From contig JALSIF010000092.1 of NCBI GenBank assembly GCA_026981635.1, positions 1 through 23,861 on the forward strand: a stretch of 23,861 nucleotides of DNA, written 5' to 3'. Each line of letters starts with the position of its first letter. Position 1 is the first letter of the stretch. Source of the stretch: a bacterium (GTDB lineage: Bacteria; 4484-113; JALSIF01). Made by a program: the position numbers and the translations under genes. The notes beneath the pieces were generated by a model. It did no database searches and was not told the origin of the DNA. It saw nothing but the letters and a program-made list of their open reading frames with translations. Positions 13,915 through 21,106 of this stretch are shown piece by piece.

Positions 13915-15206
13915 TACTCCCGCTCCCTCACCAGCCTGAGCTGGCCCTCGGTGAGCATGCGAGAGGGGGGAATGGGCTGGACGGCGATGTCACGGAACTC
14001 TCCCCTCGTTTTTAGGGGCTTACTAACTTTGAAGCCATCAAGTTTGATTCGGAAGAAGTGCCCATTATCAACTGATACTACGTACAACTCATCGTAGTAG
14101 GGGCTTATTTCAATCAGGTCAATTCGCTCAGGCAAGAGGACACTGTTAAGTACTTCACCAGTATTGGCATCAATCACCAGGAGCTCCTTTCGCTCAAGAA
14201 CGGTTGCGTAAATAATGGTTCCGCTCCTGTCGGTGACAAGGTTGCGGAAGCGGCCGAAGAAGTCGTCCGGGTGGCGCAGGTAGCGGACGATCTGGTTGGT
14301 CTCACGGTCAATCACGTAGATCATCTTGCTCTTGATGGCGGCGGCGTAGTAGTAGGGGCCGTTTGGGGGGATGTAGAGGCCCATGATGGCCTGTCCTATG
14401 TCCACCACCGCAGGCTCCTGGGGGAGGCGGAGGAGGCACTTCCAGAAGTCCCAGACGAAGATCTTGGAGCTTTTCGCTGCCACCGTATAGATGTAGCGCC
14501 CGTCGGGGCTGGCCTGGATGTCGTCCAGGAGGTCAATGCGGTTGTCCCGGATGCGGCAGGCCACCCGGAAGCGGTCGGGGTCGGTGGGGTTTCGCTTGTA
14601 GAGGTCAAGCACGTCAAACCCTACCGCCTCAAACTTGGTCCGGCTGCCGGGGATGTAGGCCAGGTAGCGGTCGGCCGGATAGGGGGGGACGGAAAGGGTG
14701 AGCTCCCGCCCCGGGTTCTGGGGGTCGGGGACCACCAGCTCCCGGCGCCGGGGGTTGGCCGGCATCACCGCCACCCCCTGGGGGACGCCGGTGGTGACGA
14801 TGTCGTCAATCTTTACAAAGGTCTGGGTGTCAACGATGGAGATGCGGTTGGTCACGTCCACCACCGAGGCGATGTAGGCCCGCCTTCCGTCGGCCGAGAA
14901 GGCGATCTTGCGCAAGCCGTCGGCCACCCCGAACTTGGCCACCTGGGCCCACACCTGGGGGTCAATCACCTGGACCTGGTCGGGGGTGTGGTTGAGCAGC
15001 CAGACCCTCACCCCCTTGTCGGGCAGGGGCTTGAGTCCGATGGAGGCAGACCCTACCAGCAGGGCCATCACCACGATGAGGGTGAGCGCCCGCGGCCAGA
15101 GGTAGGGCCGGTTGTCCGGCTGCTCCTCGCCTGCCGGTGCTGGAGCCGGGGCAGCGGCGTCGGCGGGCGGGGAGGATGCCGGGCTGTTTTCGGGCTCCTT
15201 CATCAT
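13914..15206 (-). CDS. Membrane-anchored beta-propeller (YVTN-like) protein
   Basis: This 430-residue protein has a Pro/Ala-rich cytoplasmic N-terminus (1-37), one membrane helix (about 40-57) and an extracytoplasmic propeller. Propeller blades show the YVTN-like pattern: AFSADGRRAYIASVVD, DIQASPDGRYIYTVA, VIDRETNQIVRYL, and LLVIDANTGEVLNSVL. The family often binds other proteins or cell-wall components, and I see no catalytic residues. Residues about 329-388 are encoded by a patch of only 43% G+C, unlike the rest of the gene. It follows rsmI by 15 bases and is coupled to the next gene by a TAGTG overlap. Two ATGs (15206, 15203) are equally possible. A TATAAT in the end of rsmI could give extra transcription. 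Confidence 0.78.
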   Translation of the reverse strand: MMKEPENSPASSPPADAAAPAPAPAGEEQPDNRPYLWPRALTLIVVMALLVGSASIGLKPLPDKGVRVWLLNHTPDQVQVIDPQVWAQVAKFGVADGLRKIAFSADGRRAYIASVVDVTNRISIVDTQTFVKIDDIVTTGVPQGVAVMPANPRRRELVVPDPQNPGRELTLSVPPYPADRYLAYIPGSRTKFEAVGFDVLDLYKRNPTDPDRFRVACRIRDNRIDLLDDIQASPDGRYIYTVAAKSSKIFVWDFWKCLLRLPQEPAVVDIGQAIMGLYIPPNGPYYYAAAIKSKMIYVIDRETNQIVRYLRHPDDFFGRFRNLVTDRSGTIIYATVLERKELLVIDANTGEVLNSVLLPERIDLIEISPYYDELYVVSVDNGHFFRIKLDGFKVSKPLKTRGEFRDIAVQPIPPSRMLTEGQLRLVRERE

Positions 15207-15221
15207 CCAGAGAGAGACTAC

Positions 15222-16046
15222 CTAGCGATTATAAAGTTCTCGTCTCACCTCTCCCCTAAGCTCCGGAAAGAGCTTGCCCACCAGCTCAACGGCGCTTCTT
15301 TGGCTGAGCCCCTCCTCCACCAGTCGCCGGGCAAGCTCCATCACCTGCTCGCGGCCCAGGCGATATTCCTGCTCGGGCTCCTGCTCTCCCTCCAGCACGA
15401 GGACAAACTCACCCCGGTCGGGCACGCCCAGACCCTTCTCCTTTGCTTCGGCCAGGCTTATAAGCCGTATCTCCTCGTGGAGCTTGGTCAGCTCCCGGCA
15501 GACTAGCAGGCGGCGACGGGGGGATAGGTTTTCGGTAAGGAGCGCCACCAGCTTCTCCACATCGTGGGGGGCGGCGAAGATCACCGCCGGGTGGGGCAGG
15601 CTGGCGAGCTCCCTGATGAAGGCTTCCCGCTCACCCTTCCCCTCCGGGGGGTAGCCCATGAAGGTGAAGCGCCGGGAGGGGAAGGGGGAGAGGGAGAGGG
15701 CGGCGGTGAGGGCGCTGGGGCCGGGGATGGGCACCAGGCTCACCCCCCTAATAAGGGCCAGCTCCACCAGCCTGGCGCCGGGGTCGCTTATGCCCGGGGT
15801 GCCGGCGTCGGTGAGGTAGGCCACTTCAGAGCTCAAGGCAAGCTCGGCCACCTCCAGGTAGCGGGAAGGGGGGGAGTGCTCGTGGAGGGAGATGAGGCGG
15901 GGGCCTATCCCCAGGTGGGAGAGGAGCTTCTGGCTTACCCGGGTGTCCTCGCAGGCCACCACCTCCACCCGGCAGAGGACCTCTTCGGCCCGCCTGGTGA
16001 GGTCGGCCAGGTTGCCGATGGGGGTGGCGACCAGGTAGAGAGTCAT
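15222..16046 (-). CDS. rsmI: 16S rRNA (cytidine(1402)-2'-O)-methyltransferase
   Basis: This 274-residue enzyme methylates the 2'-O of C1402 (E. coli numbering) in the decoding centre of 16S rRNA. It begins MTLYLVATPIGNLADLT, the classical RsmI/tetrapyrrole-methylase start, followed by ACEDTRVSQKLL, SLHEHSPPSR, YLTDAGTPGISDPGARLV and the PIPGPSALTAALSLSPFP segment. The C-terminus contains ELTKLHEE and a helical tail. The length is normal. A longer frame runs upstream to 16376, but the ATG at 16046 matches the family and overlaps the stop of the upstream gene as ATGA. It is a housekeeping gene inside an operon of envelope proteins. Confidence 0.95.
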   Translation of the reverse strand: MTLYLVATPIGNLADLTRRAEEVLCRVEVVACEDTRVSQKLLSHLGIGPRLISLHEHSPPSRYLEVAELALSSEVAYLTDAGTPGISDPGARLVELALIRGVSLVPIPGPSALTAALSLSPFPSRRFTFMGYPPEGKGEREAFIRELASLPHPAVIFAAPHDVEKLVALLTENLSPRRRLLVCRELTKLHEEIRLISLAEAKEKGLGVPDRGEFVLVLEGEQEPEQEYRLGREQVMELARRLVEEGLSQRSAVELVGKLFPELRGEVRRELYNR

Positions 16047-16474
16047 GGGTTGGGACTGGTCAGCCCGCTGAGGGTGAGGGCCAGGGCCAGGATGAAGAGG
16101 TAGAGCATAAAGATTCCGGCGATCATCCCCCAGTAGACCAGTCCGATGATGGTCCAGGCCCGCTGGACGTCCCAGAACTCCCTCACCGAGCGGAAGGAGC
16201 GGGCCTTCCAGGCCTCGGGGATGCCGATGAAGAAGAGGATCAGGTTGCCGATCAGGGGGAGGAAGAAGGTGATCACGCCCAGGGCCCAGAGGTTGTGGGC
16301 GAAGGCCCACTTCCACCCCATGAGCAGGCCGCCCCAGGAGAGGCCGCGGATCTCGGGTGGGATCTGGGCCTGCCAACCAAGTCCGGAGGTGTTGTTAAAG
16401 TCGGTCACCTGCTGGGCCATGGTGAGGTTTCCTGAGTAGGGACCACTCTGAGATGAACCCATTCCAGCTTCCAT
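16043..16474 (-). CDS. Small two-helix membrane protein of a widespread uncharacterised family
   Basis: This 143-residue protein has a polar N-terminus (1-35), then PPEIRGLSWGGLLMGWKWAF (39-58), a helix pair at about 62-86, and REFWDVQRAWTIIGLVYWGM (98-117) before a second membrane helix. This layout, PPE-I-x-G-x-x-W-G-x-x-x-x-x-W-x-W followed by F-x-x-V-Q-R-x-W, is one I know from small proteins often misnamed ribonuclease G; the true role is unknown. A strong AGGAGGT ribosome-binding site lies 8 bases before the ATG. It is the first gene of the minus-strand operon, and its stop overlaps the start of rsmI. There is no sign of a nuclease active site. Confidence 0.72.
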   Translation of the reverse strand: MEAGMGSSQSGPYSGNLTMAQQVTDFNNTSGLGWQAQIPPEIRGLSWGGLLMGWKWAFAHNLWALGVITFFLPLIGNLILFFIGIPEAWKARSFRSVREFWDVQRAWTIIGLVYWGMIAGIFMLYLFILALALTLSGLTSPNP

Positions 16475-16482
16475 CTCACCTA

Positions 16483-16488
16483 CCTCCT
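16483..16488 (-). promoter_or_regulatory. Strong ribosome-binding site of the operon's first gene
   Basis: AGGAGG read on the minus strand lies 8 bases before the ATG at 16474, the best Shine-Dalgarno sequence in this part of the window. It confirms the start of the first operon gene. Confidence 0.8.
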
Positions 16489-16503
16489 CGGTAAGAACTC
16501 GGT

Positions 16504-16532
16504 GCTATATTAGCCCTGCGAGGGGGTTTCAG
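16504..16532 (-). promoter_or_regulatory. Possible promoter for the minus-strand envelope operon
   Basis: Minus-strand CTGAAA (16527-16532) and TATAGC (16504-16509) are 17 bases apart, each matching 4 of 6 consensus bases. Transcription would start near 16497 and leave about 22 bases before the operon's first gene. On the plus strand, a TATATT in the same place has no -35 partner, so the pdxS promoter is not identified. Confidence 0.33.
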
Positions 16533-16560
16533 CTGACCCATCCGCTCGGTGGTGGTTGCC

Positions 16561-17484
16561 ATGGGTAAGGAGATGAGCAAGGCAAACGGCTCCGACGACC
16601 AGCCCCGCAAGGCCACCTGGCTGGCCAAGGTGGGCTTGGCCGAGATGCTCAAGGGCGGGGTGATCATGGACGTCACCACCCCCGAGCAGGCCAAGATCGC
16701 CGAGGCAGCGGGGGCGGTGAGCGTGATGGCGCTGGAGCGAGTGCCGGCCGACATCCGCGCCCAGGGCGGGGTGGCCCGCATGGCCGACCCGGAGGTGATT
16801 CTTTCCATCATGGAGGCGGTCTCCATCCCGGTGATGGCCAAGTGCCGCATCGGCCACTTTGTGGAGGCGGAGATCCTGGACGCCCTGGGGGTGGACTTCA
16901 TTGACGAGAGCGAGGTCCTCACCCCGGCCGACGAGGAGAACCACATTGACAAGCACCCCTTCCGCGCCCCCTTCGTCTGTGGCTGCCGCAATCTGGGTGA
17001 GGCCCTGCGCAGGATCGCCGAGGGGGCAGCCATGATCAGGAGCAAGGGGGAGGCGGGGACGGGAAACATCGTGGAGGCGGTAAGGCACCTTCGGGCGGTG
17101 TGGAAGGAGATCCGCCGCCTAACCACCCTCAGGGAGGACGAGCTGATGGCGGCGGCCAAGGAGATGCGCGCCCCCTATGAGCTGGTGCGCTGGGTGGCGG
17201 AGCACGGCCGGCTGCCGGTTCCCCTTTTTGCCGCCGGTGGGGTGGCCACCCCGGCGGACGCCGCCCTGATGATGCGGCTGGGGGCAGAGAGCGTCTTTGT
17301 GGGCTCGGGCATCTTCAAGTCGGAGGACCCGGAGAGGATGGCCCGGGCCATCGTTGATGCGGTGCTCCACTACGACGACCCGAAGAAGCTGGCCGAGATC
17401 AGCCGGGGGGTGGGGAACCCCATGAGCGGCCTGGCGCTGGAGGAGATTCCCGAAGTTGAGCGGCTGGCCAAGCGGGGGTGGTAG
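16561..17484 (+). CDS. pdxS: Pyridoxal 5'-phosphate synthase, synthase subunit PdxS
   Basis: This 307-residue protein makes pyridoxal 5'-phosphate from ribose 5-phosphate, glyceraldehyde 3-phosphate and ammonia, the DXP-independent vitamin B6 route. The catalytic residues are present: D37 (GGVIMDV), K94 (VMAKCRIGH) and K162 ([10 protein letters not shown]), each 13 later than in the usual ~294-residue protein, which shows an extended N-terminus. [19 protein letters not shown] and [17 protein letters not shown] are exact family motifs. The ATG at 16561 is preferred over GTG 16549; no strong ribosome-binding site is visible. The partner glutaminase pdxT is not in the window. It ends 6 bases from a PLP-dependent enzyme gene on the other strand. 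Confidence 0.97.
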   Translation: MGKEMSKANGSDDQPRKATWLAKVGLAEMLKGGVIMDVTTPEQAKIAEAAGAVSVMALERVPADIRAQGGVARMADPEVILSIMEAVSIPVMAKCRIGHFVEAEILDALGVDFIDESEVLTPADEENHIDKHPFRAPFVCGCRNLGEALRRIAEGAAMIRSKGEAGTGNIVEAVRHLRAVWKEIRRLTTLREDELMAAAKEMRAPYELVRWVAEHGRLPVPLFAAGGVATPADAALMMRLGAESVFVGSGIFKSEDPERMARAIVDAVLHYDDPKKLAEISRGVGNPMSGLALEEIPEVERLAKRGW

Positions 17485-17490
17485 CTTCAC

Positions 17491-18639
17491 TCAGTCTAGG
17501 CGGCTCAGGGCCTGGTCCAGGTCGCTTATGAGCTCCCCGGCCGGTTCCACCCCCACCGAGAGCCTAAGCAGCCCCTCGCTGATGCCCAGGGCCTGGCGCT
17601 CCTCGGGGCTCAGGGCGTAGTGGCTGGTTGAGGCGGGGTGGAGGATGGAGCTTTCCGCATCGCCCAGGGTGAGCCGGTGGCGGATAAGCCGAAGCCCCTC
17701 CACCACCTGCTCGGCCGCCTCTTTGCCACCCTTTACCTCAAAGGCAATCAGCGCCCCGCCCCACCTCATCTGCCGGCGGGCCAGCTCGTGCTGGGGGTGG
17801 TCGGGGAGGAAGGGGTAGTTAACTTTGTTCACCCTGGGGTGGCCGGCAAGGAAGCTCGCCACCTCCTTAGCCGTCCCGCAGGCCCGCTCCATCCGCAGGG
17901 GCAGGGTGATCAGCCCGGACAGGGTGAGCCAGGCGGCGAAGGGGTCCAGGGTGGCGCCAAAGACCTCCACGAAGCGGCGGCGGATGGGGTCAGTGAGCCG
18001 GCGGCGGGCCACGATGGCGCCGCCTCCCACCTGGCCGTGGCCGGAGATGAACTTGGTCAGGGAGTGGACCACATAGTCTGCCCCCAGCCCCAGGGGCTGC
18101 TGGAGGACGGGGGTGGCGAAGGTGGAGTCCACCGCCAGGGTGGCGCCGCGCTGGTGACAGAGGTTGGCCAGGGCGGCGATGTCGGCCAGCTCCAGGGTGG
18201 GGTTGGCCGGGCTCTCCACCAAAACCAGGGCCGGCCTGCTCTCCTTGGCAAGCAGACCCGCCAGGCTGTCGGGTGAGGTGGGGTCAAAGGTGTGGACAGT
18301 GGCTCCCAGTGGAACGATGAGCTCCCTTACTAGGGAGGTGGTGCCGCCGTAGAGGCGGGAGGCCAGGATGAGCCGGCTTCCTTCCAGGTGGGCGGAGATG
18401 AGCAGGGCGCCGATGGCCGCCATGCCGGAGCTAAGGCAGACCGCATCCTCGCCCCCTTCAAGCTGGGCGAGCTTCTCCTCCAGCCGGCGGACGGTGGGGT
18501 TGCCGTAGCGGAAGTAGGTGTAGCCGGCCCCCGTGTCGGCGATGGCCCGGCGGGCGTACTCGGCCGAGGGCATCTCAAAGCTTGCCGCCTGGACCAGCTC
18601 GGGGAAGGAGGGCTCAGGGTAGTCGCCTTTGGGGCTCAT
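17491..18639 (-). CDS. PLP-dependent Cys/Met metabolism enzyme (cystathionine gamma-synthase / lyase family)
   Basis: This 382-residue enzyme belongs to the trans-sulfuration family, which does gamma-replacement or elimination on homoserine esters, cystathionine or methionine. The Schiff-base lysine is K196 in SLTKFISGHG; Y42-x-R44-x-GNPT and SSGMAAIGALL are the phosphate-binding elements, and DSTFATPVLQQPLGLGADYV precedes the lysine. SILHPASTSHYALSPEERQ near the end is typical of the family and places the substrate-binding Arg later (LRLSVGVE). I cannot separate cystathionine gamma-synthase, gamma-lyase, O-acetylhomoserine sulfhydrylase and methionine gamma-lyase by eye. The start is ATG 18639 rather than GTG 18648, because AGAGGTG lies correctly upstream. 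It converges with pdxS, which makes its cofactor. Confidence 0.9.
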   Translation of the reverse strand: MSPKGDYPEPSFPELVQAASFEMPSAEYARRAIADTGAGYTYFRYGNPTVRRLEEKLAQLEGGEDAVCLSSGMAAIGALLISAHLEGSRLILASRLYGGTTSLVRELIVPLGATVHTFDPTSPDSLAGLLAKESRPALVLVESPANPTLELADIAALANLCHQRGATLAVDSTFATPVLQQPLGLGADYVVHSLTKFISGHGQVGGGAIVARRRLTDPIRRRFVEVFGATLDPFAAWLTLSGLITLPLRMERACGTAKEVASFLAGHPRVNKVNYPFLPDHPQHELARRQMRWGGALIAFEVKGGKEAAEQVVEGLRLIRHRLTLGDAESSILHPASTSHYALSPEERQALGISEGLLRLSVGVEPAGELISDLDQALSRLD

Positions 18640-18661
18640 CGATTTCACCTCTGGTGGGCCC

Positions 18662-18690
18662 TTGGGGTGGCCTTAGCTGGATAGTAGAAT
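18662..18690 (+). promoter_or_regulatory. Possible promoter for the NfeD-slipin operon
   Basis: TTGGGG (18662-18667) and TAGAAT (18685-18690) are 17 bases apart on the plus strand. Transcription would start near 18697, about 16 bases before the NfeD start. The same spacing and the same TAGAAT box occur before the baeRF gene, which supports a common housekeeping-type promoter. Confidence 0.42.
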
Positions 18691-18712
18691 AGCCCCACAG
18701 AAAGCGGGGGTG

Positions 18713-19204
18713 ATGGAAGTGGAGCTCCTTACCTACTGGCAGTTCTGGGTGGTGATCGGGATGGTTGCCTTCGTGATTGAGATCTTCACCCTGGACTTCA
18801 CCTTCTTCTCGGTGGGGGTGGGAGCTCTGCTTACCGGCCTCGTCTCGGTCTTCTCCTCCCAGGTCTATGTGAACCTGCTGGCCTTTGCCCTGCTTACGGT
18901 GGTGAGCCTCTTTCTCCTCCGGCCGAGGATGCAGAAGGTGCTCTTTCGCGGGCGCCGTCCCCAGGGCACCAACGTGGAGGCGATGATCGGCAAGCGGGCT
19001 AGGGTGTGGGAGCGCATTGAACGCGACCGAGGAGCGGTAAAGCTATATGGAGACATCTGGCCGGCAAGAAGCCTCAGCGGGGAGAGCTTTGAGCCGGGCG
19101 GCGAGGTGGTGATTGAGCGGATTGAGGGGATCACCCTCTATGTGCGGGCGGCGGGGGAGACCAAGGACACCCCTGCTCGGGGCAGTGAGGAGGTGGGAGG
19201 ATGA
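18713..19204 (+). CDS. NfeD family membrane protein (short type)
   Basis: This 163-residue protein is a short NfeD, the partner of SPFH/slipin proteins in membrane microdomains. Three hydrophobic segments (about 10-26, 29-48 and 52-70) include the VIEIFTLDFTFFSVGVGALL pattern typical of NfeD. After RPRMQKVLFRG, an OB-fold domain (about 85-150) has IGKRARVWERI and FEPGGEVVIERIEGITLYV, the usual signature. The serine-protease domain of long NfeD is absent. GTG 18710 or ATG 18713 may start it. Its stop overlaps the ATG of the slipin gene by four bases (ATGA), so the two are made together. Confidence 0.92.
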   Translation: MEVELLTYWQFWVVIGMVAFVIEIFTLDFTFFSVGVGALLTGLVSVFSSQVYVNLLAFALLTVVSLFLLRPRMQKVLFRGRRPQGTNVEAMIGKRARVWERIERDRGAVKLYGDIWPARSLSGESFEPGGEVVIERIEGITLYVRAAGETKDTPARGSEEVGG

Positions 19205-20223
19205 ACTTCACCCTGATCGTTCTTCTGGTGCTCATCTTTCTGGCCATCAGCCTGGTGGTGCGCTCCATCATCCTGGTGCGCCAGGCAGAGAACATGGTGA
19301 TTGAGCGGCTGGGCCGCTTTGACCGGGTGCTGGGGCCGGGGCTCCACCTCATCGTCCCCTTCATTGACCGCCCGCGGGAGATCAGCTGGCGTTACGTGCG
19401 CATTGACCCGACGGGGGCGGTGCGCACCGAGACCCAGCGGGTAAGCCGCATTGACCTGAGGGAGACGGTCTACGACTTCCCCAAGCAGCGGGTGATCACC
19501 AAGGACAACGTGGTGGTGGAGATAAACGCCCTGATCTATTTTCAGGTCACTGACCCGGTCAAGGTGGCCTACGAGATAGCCAACCTGCCCGATGCCATTG
19601 AGAAGCTAACCCAGACCACCCTGCGCAATGTGGTGGGGGAGATGGACCTGGACGAAGTGCTCTCCGGGCGGGAGGTGATCAACACCAAGCTCCGCCAGAT
19701 CCTGGACGATGCCACCAACAAGTGGGGGGTGAAGGTGAACCGGGTGGAGCTGCAGGACATCATCCCGCCCGCCGACGTGCAGGAGGCGATGGAGAAGCAG
19801 ATGCGGGCGGAGCGTGACCGGCGGGCGATGATCCTGGAGGCGGAGGGCCTCAAGCAGAGTGAGATTCTCAAGGCGGAGGGGGTGCGCCAGGCCCAGATCG
19901 CCACCGCTGAGGGCAAGCGGCAGGCCCTCATCCTGGAGGCGGAGGGCAAGGCCGAGGCCCGCCGCATGGTGGCCAAGGCGGAGGCCGATGCCATCCGCTA
20001 TGTGACCGAGGCGATAAAACTCAGCGGTGGCGATCCGGTGGGCTATCTGCTGGGGGTGAAGTACCTGGAGATGATGACCAACTTTGCCCAGGGGGACGGC
20101 AAGCAGACCATCTTCCTCCCCTACGAGGCCACCGGCATCCTGGGCTCCCTGGGCACCATCCGCGAGCTGTTCAAGGCGGTGGGGCAGGAGGGAGGGGGAG
20201 ACGGCACCTCCAGCCAGAGTTAG
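19201..20223 (+). CDS. SPFH/Band 7 (slipin/QmcA-type) membrane protein
   Basis: This 340-residue protein is a stomatin/slipin-type SPFH protein that forms membrane microdomains and oligomeric cages. It has an N-terminal membrane segment (3-24), then QAENMVIERLGRFDRVLGPG and GLHLIVPFIDR, the classical SPFH start, and ITKDNVVVEINALIYFQVTDP in the middle. LRNVVGEMDLDEVLSGRE and WGVKVNRVELQDIIPPADVQ follow. Residues 211-254 are four near-perfect 11-residue repeats built on A-E-G, forming the long helix typical of the family, then AKAEADAIRYVTEA. The C-terminus is hydrophobic, then Gly/Ser-rich. It is coupled to NfeD; together they resemble the YbbK-YbbJ (QmcA-NfeD) pair. Confidence 0.94.
   Translation: MNFTLIVLLVLIFLAISLVVRSIILVRQAENMVIERLGRFDRVLGPGLHLIVPFIDRPREISWRYVRIDPTGAVRTETQRVSRIDLRETVYDFPKQRVITKDNVVVEINALIYFQVTDPVKVAYEIANLPDAIEKLTQTTLRNVVGEMDLDEVLSGREVINTKLRQILDDATNKWGVKVNRVELQDIIPPADVQEAMEKQMRAERDRRAMILEAEGLKQSEILKAEGVRQAQIATAEGKRQALILEAEGKAEARRMVAKAEADAIRYVTEAIKLSGGDPVGYLLGVKYLEMMTNFAQGDGKQTIFLPYEATGILGSLGTIRELFKAVGQEGGGDGTSSQS
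19831..19962 (+). repeat. Four 33-base, 11-residue repeats in the SPFH gene
   Basis: Four consecutive 33-base units encode ILEAEGLKQSE, ILKAEGVRQAQ, IATAEGKRQAL and ILEAEGKAEAR. Conservation is stronger at protein than at DNA level. The 11-residue period suits a long right-handed helical coil, as in flotillin and slipin rods. Confidence 0.8.
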
Positions 20224-20260
20224 AGCAAGCGGGGCCGGAGACTAAACTCTCCCCTTCTCC

Positions 20261-21100
20261 ATGCGCGACGAGGAGCTGCTCAGCCACGGCTTTACCTTCT
20301 GCCTGGACCAGCCCGGCCGGGGGAGGAAGTTTCGCAAGAACCTCTTCTTTCCCGCCCGGGGGGTGGAGGGCTCTGCCCCTCTGCTGGTCTTCTGCCACGG
20401 CTTCATCACCAAGACGGAGCTCTACCGGGCCTACGGCAGGATCAGCCTGGAGGGGGTCCACGTCTTCCTGCTGGACTATCCGGACAACTTCGCCCAGCCG
20501 GTCCCCGTGGCCACGGTGGCGGAAGACATCCTCTCAAGCGTCGCCCAGCTCAGGGACCTGCCCCCGGAGGAGTTTGGGGAGAGGATGGAGGGGGAGGCGG
20601 AGGTGGAGTTTGACCGCCTGGTCCTGGCCGGCCACTCCAAGGGGTCGGCCGCCTCCCTGGAGGCCTGCCGCCTCGCCGCCCGCTACGAGCTTGAGCCGGC
20701 CGGGGTGGTGGGGCTCTCCCCACCCGCCCTCTTCGGCCACCGGCCCGACTACCGGGACTACCTGATTGAGCGCTTCGGCAGGATAAAGCCGCCCGTCCTG
20801 CTCATTACCGGCGACCGCGACCCCATCACCCCCCTGGACGGGGTGAGGCGGCTCATGGAGGTGCTGCCGCCGCCCAAGGCGCTGGCGGTGGTAAGGGGGG
20901 CCAACCACACCTTCTTCAGCGGCTGGGAGAACCCCATGCTTAGGGACGGGCCGGCCGAGCTCGCCCCGGCTGAGCAGCTTCACATCGGGGTTAGCCTGAC
21001 CGGCCGGTTTGCCTGTCTGGTTCTGGAAGGCAGGCTGGGAGAGGGAATCGGCGAGCTGGCGCGGGGTTTTGCCGAGGTTGAGCTAGCCTACGAGCTCTGA
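20261..21100 (+). CDS. Alpha/beta hydrolase (dienelactone-hydrolase/PETase-like fold)
   Basis: This 279-residue cytoplasmic enzyme has a complete hydrolase triad: the nucleophile elbow GHSKGS with S126, the acid in TGDRDPI (D187), and H216 in GANHTFF. The oxyanion loop is LLVFCHGF (41-48). The family cleaves ester bonds, and overall this looks like the chlorophyllase/PET-hydrolase-like branch, though without a signal peptide. The substrate is unknown. After the triad, about 60 residues form a helical tail. The ATG lies 37 bases after the SPFH stop; no good ribosome-binding site is seen, and a weak TAAACT at 20243 could be a promoter element. It could be the third gene of the NfeD operon or independent. 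Confidence 0.85.
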   Translation: MRDEELLSHGFTFCLDQPGRGRKFRKNLFFPARGVEGSAPLLVFCHGFITKTELYRAYGRISLEGVHVFLLDYPDNFAQPVPVATVAEDILSSVAQLRDLPPEEFGERMEGEAEVEFDRLVLAGHSKGSAASLEACRLAARYELEPAGVVGLSPPALFGHRPDYRDYLIERFGRIKPPVLLITGDRDPITPLDGVRRLMEVLPPPKALAVVRGANHTFFSGWENPMLRDGPAELAPAEQLHIGVSLTGRFACLVLEGRLGEGIGELARGFAEVELAYEL

Positions 21101-21106
21101 AGTGGG

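Noticed and set aside
15228-15233. TATAAT on the minus strand at the end of rsmI, as a promoter for the propeller gene
   Set aside because: The -10 match is perfect and well placed, but no -35 or extended -10 is present, so I mention it only in the gene entry.
14271-15506. 411-codon open frame on the plus strand
   Set aside because: It lies opposite the propeller gene and the end of rsmI, is very rich in Gly, Val, Asp and His, and has no domain; a GC-rich shadow frame.
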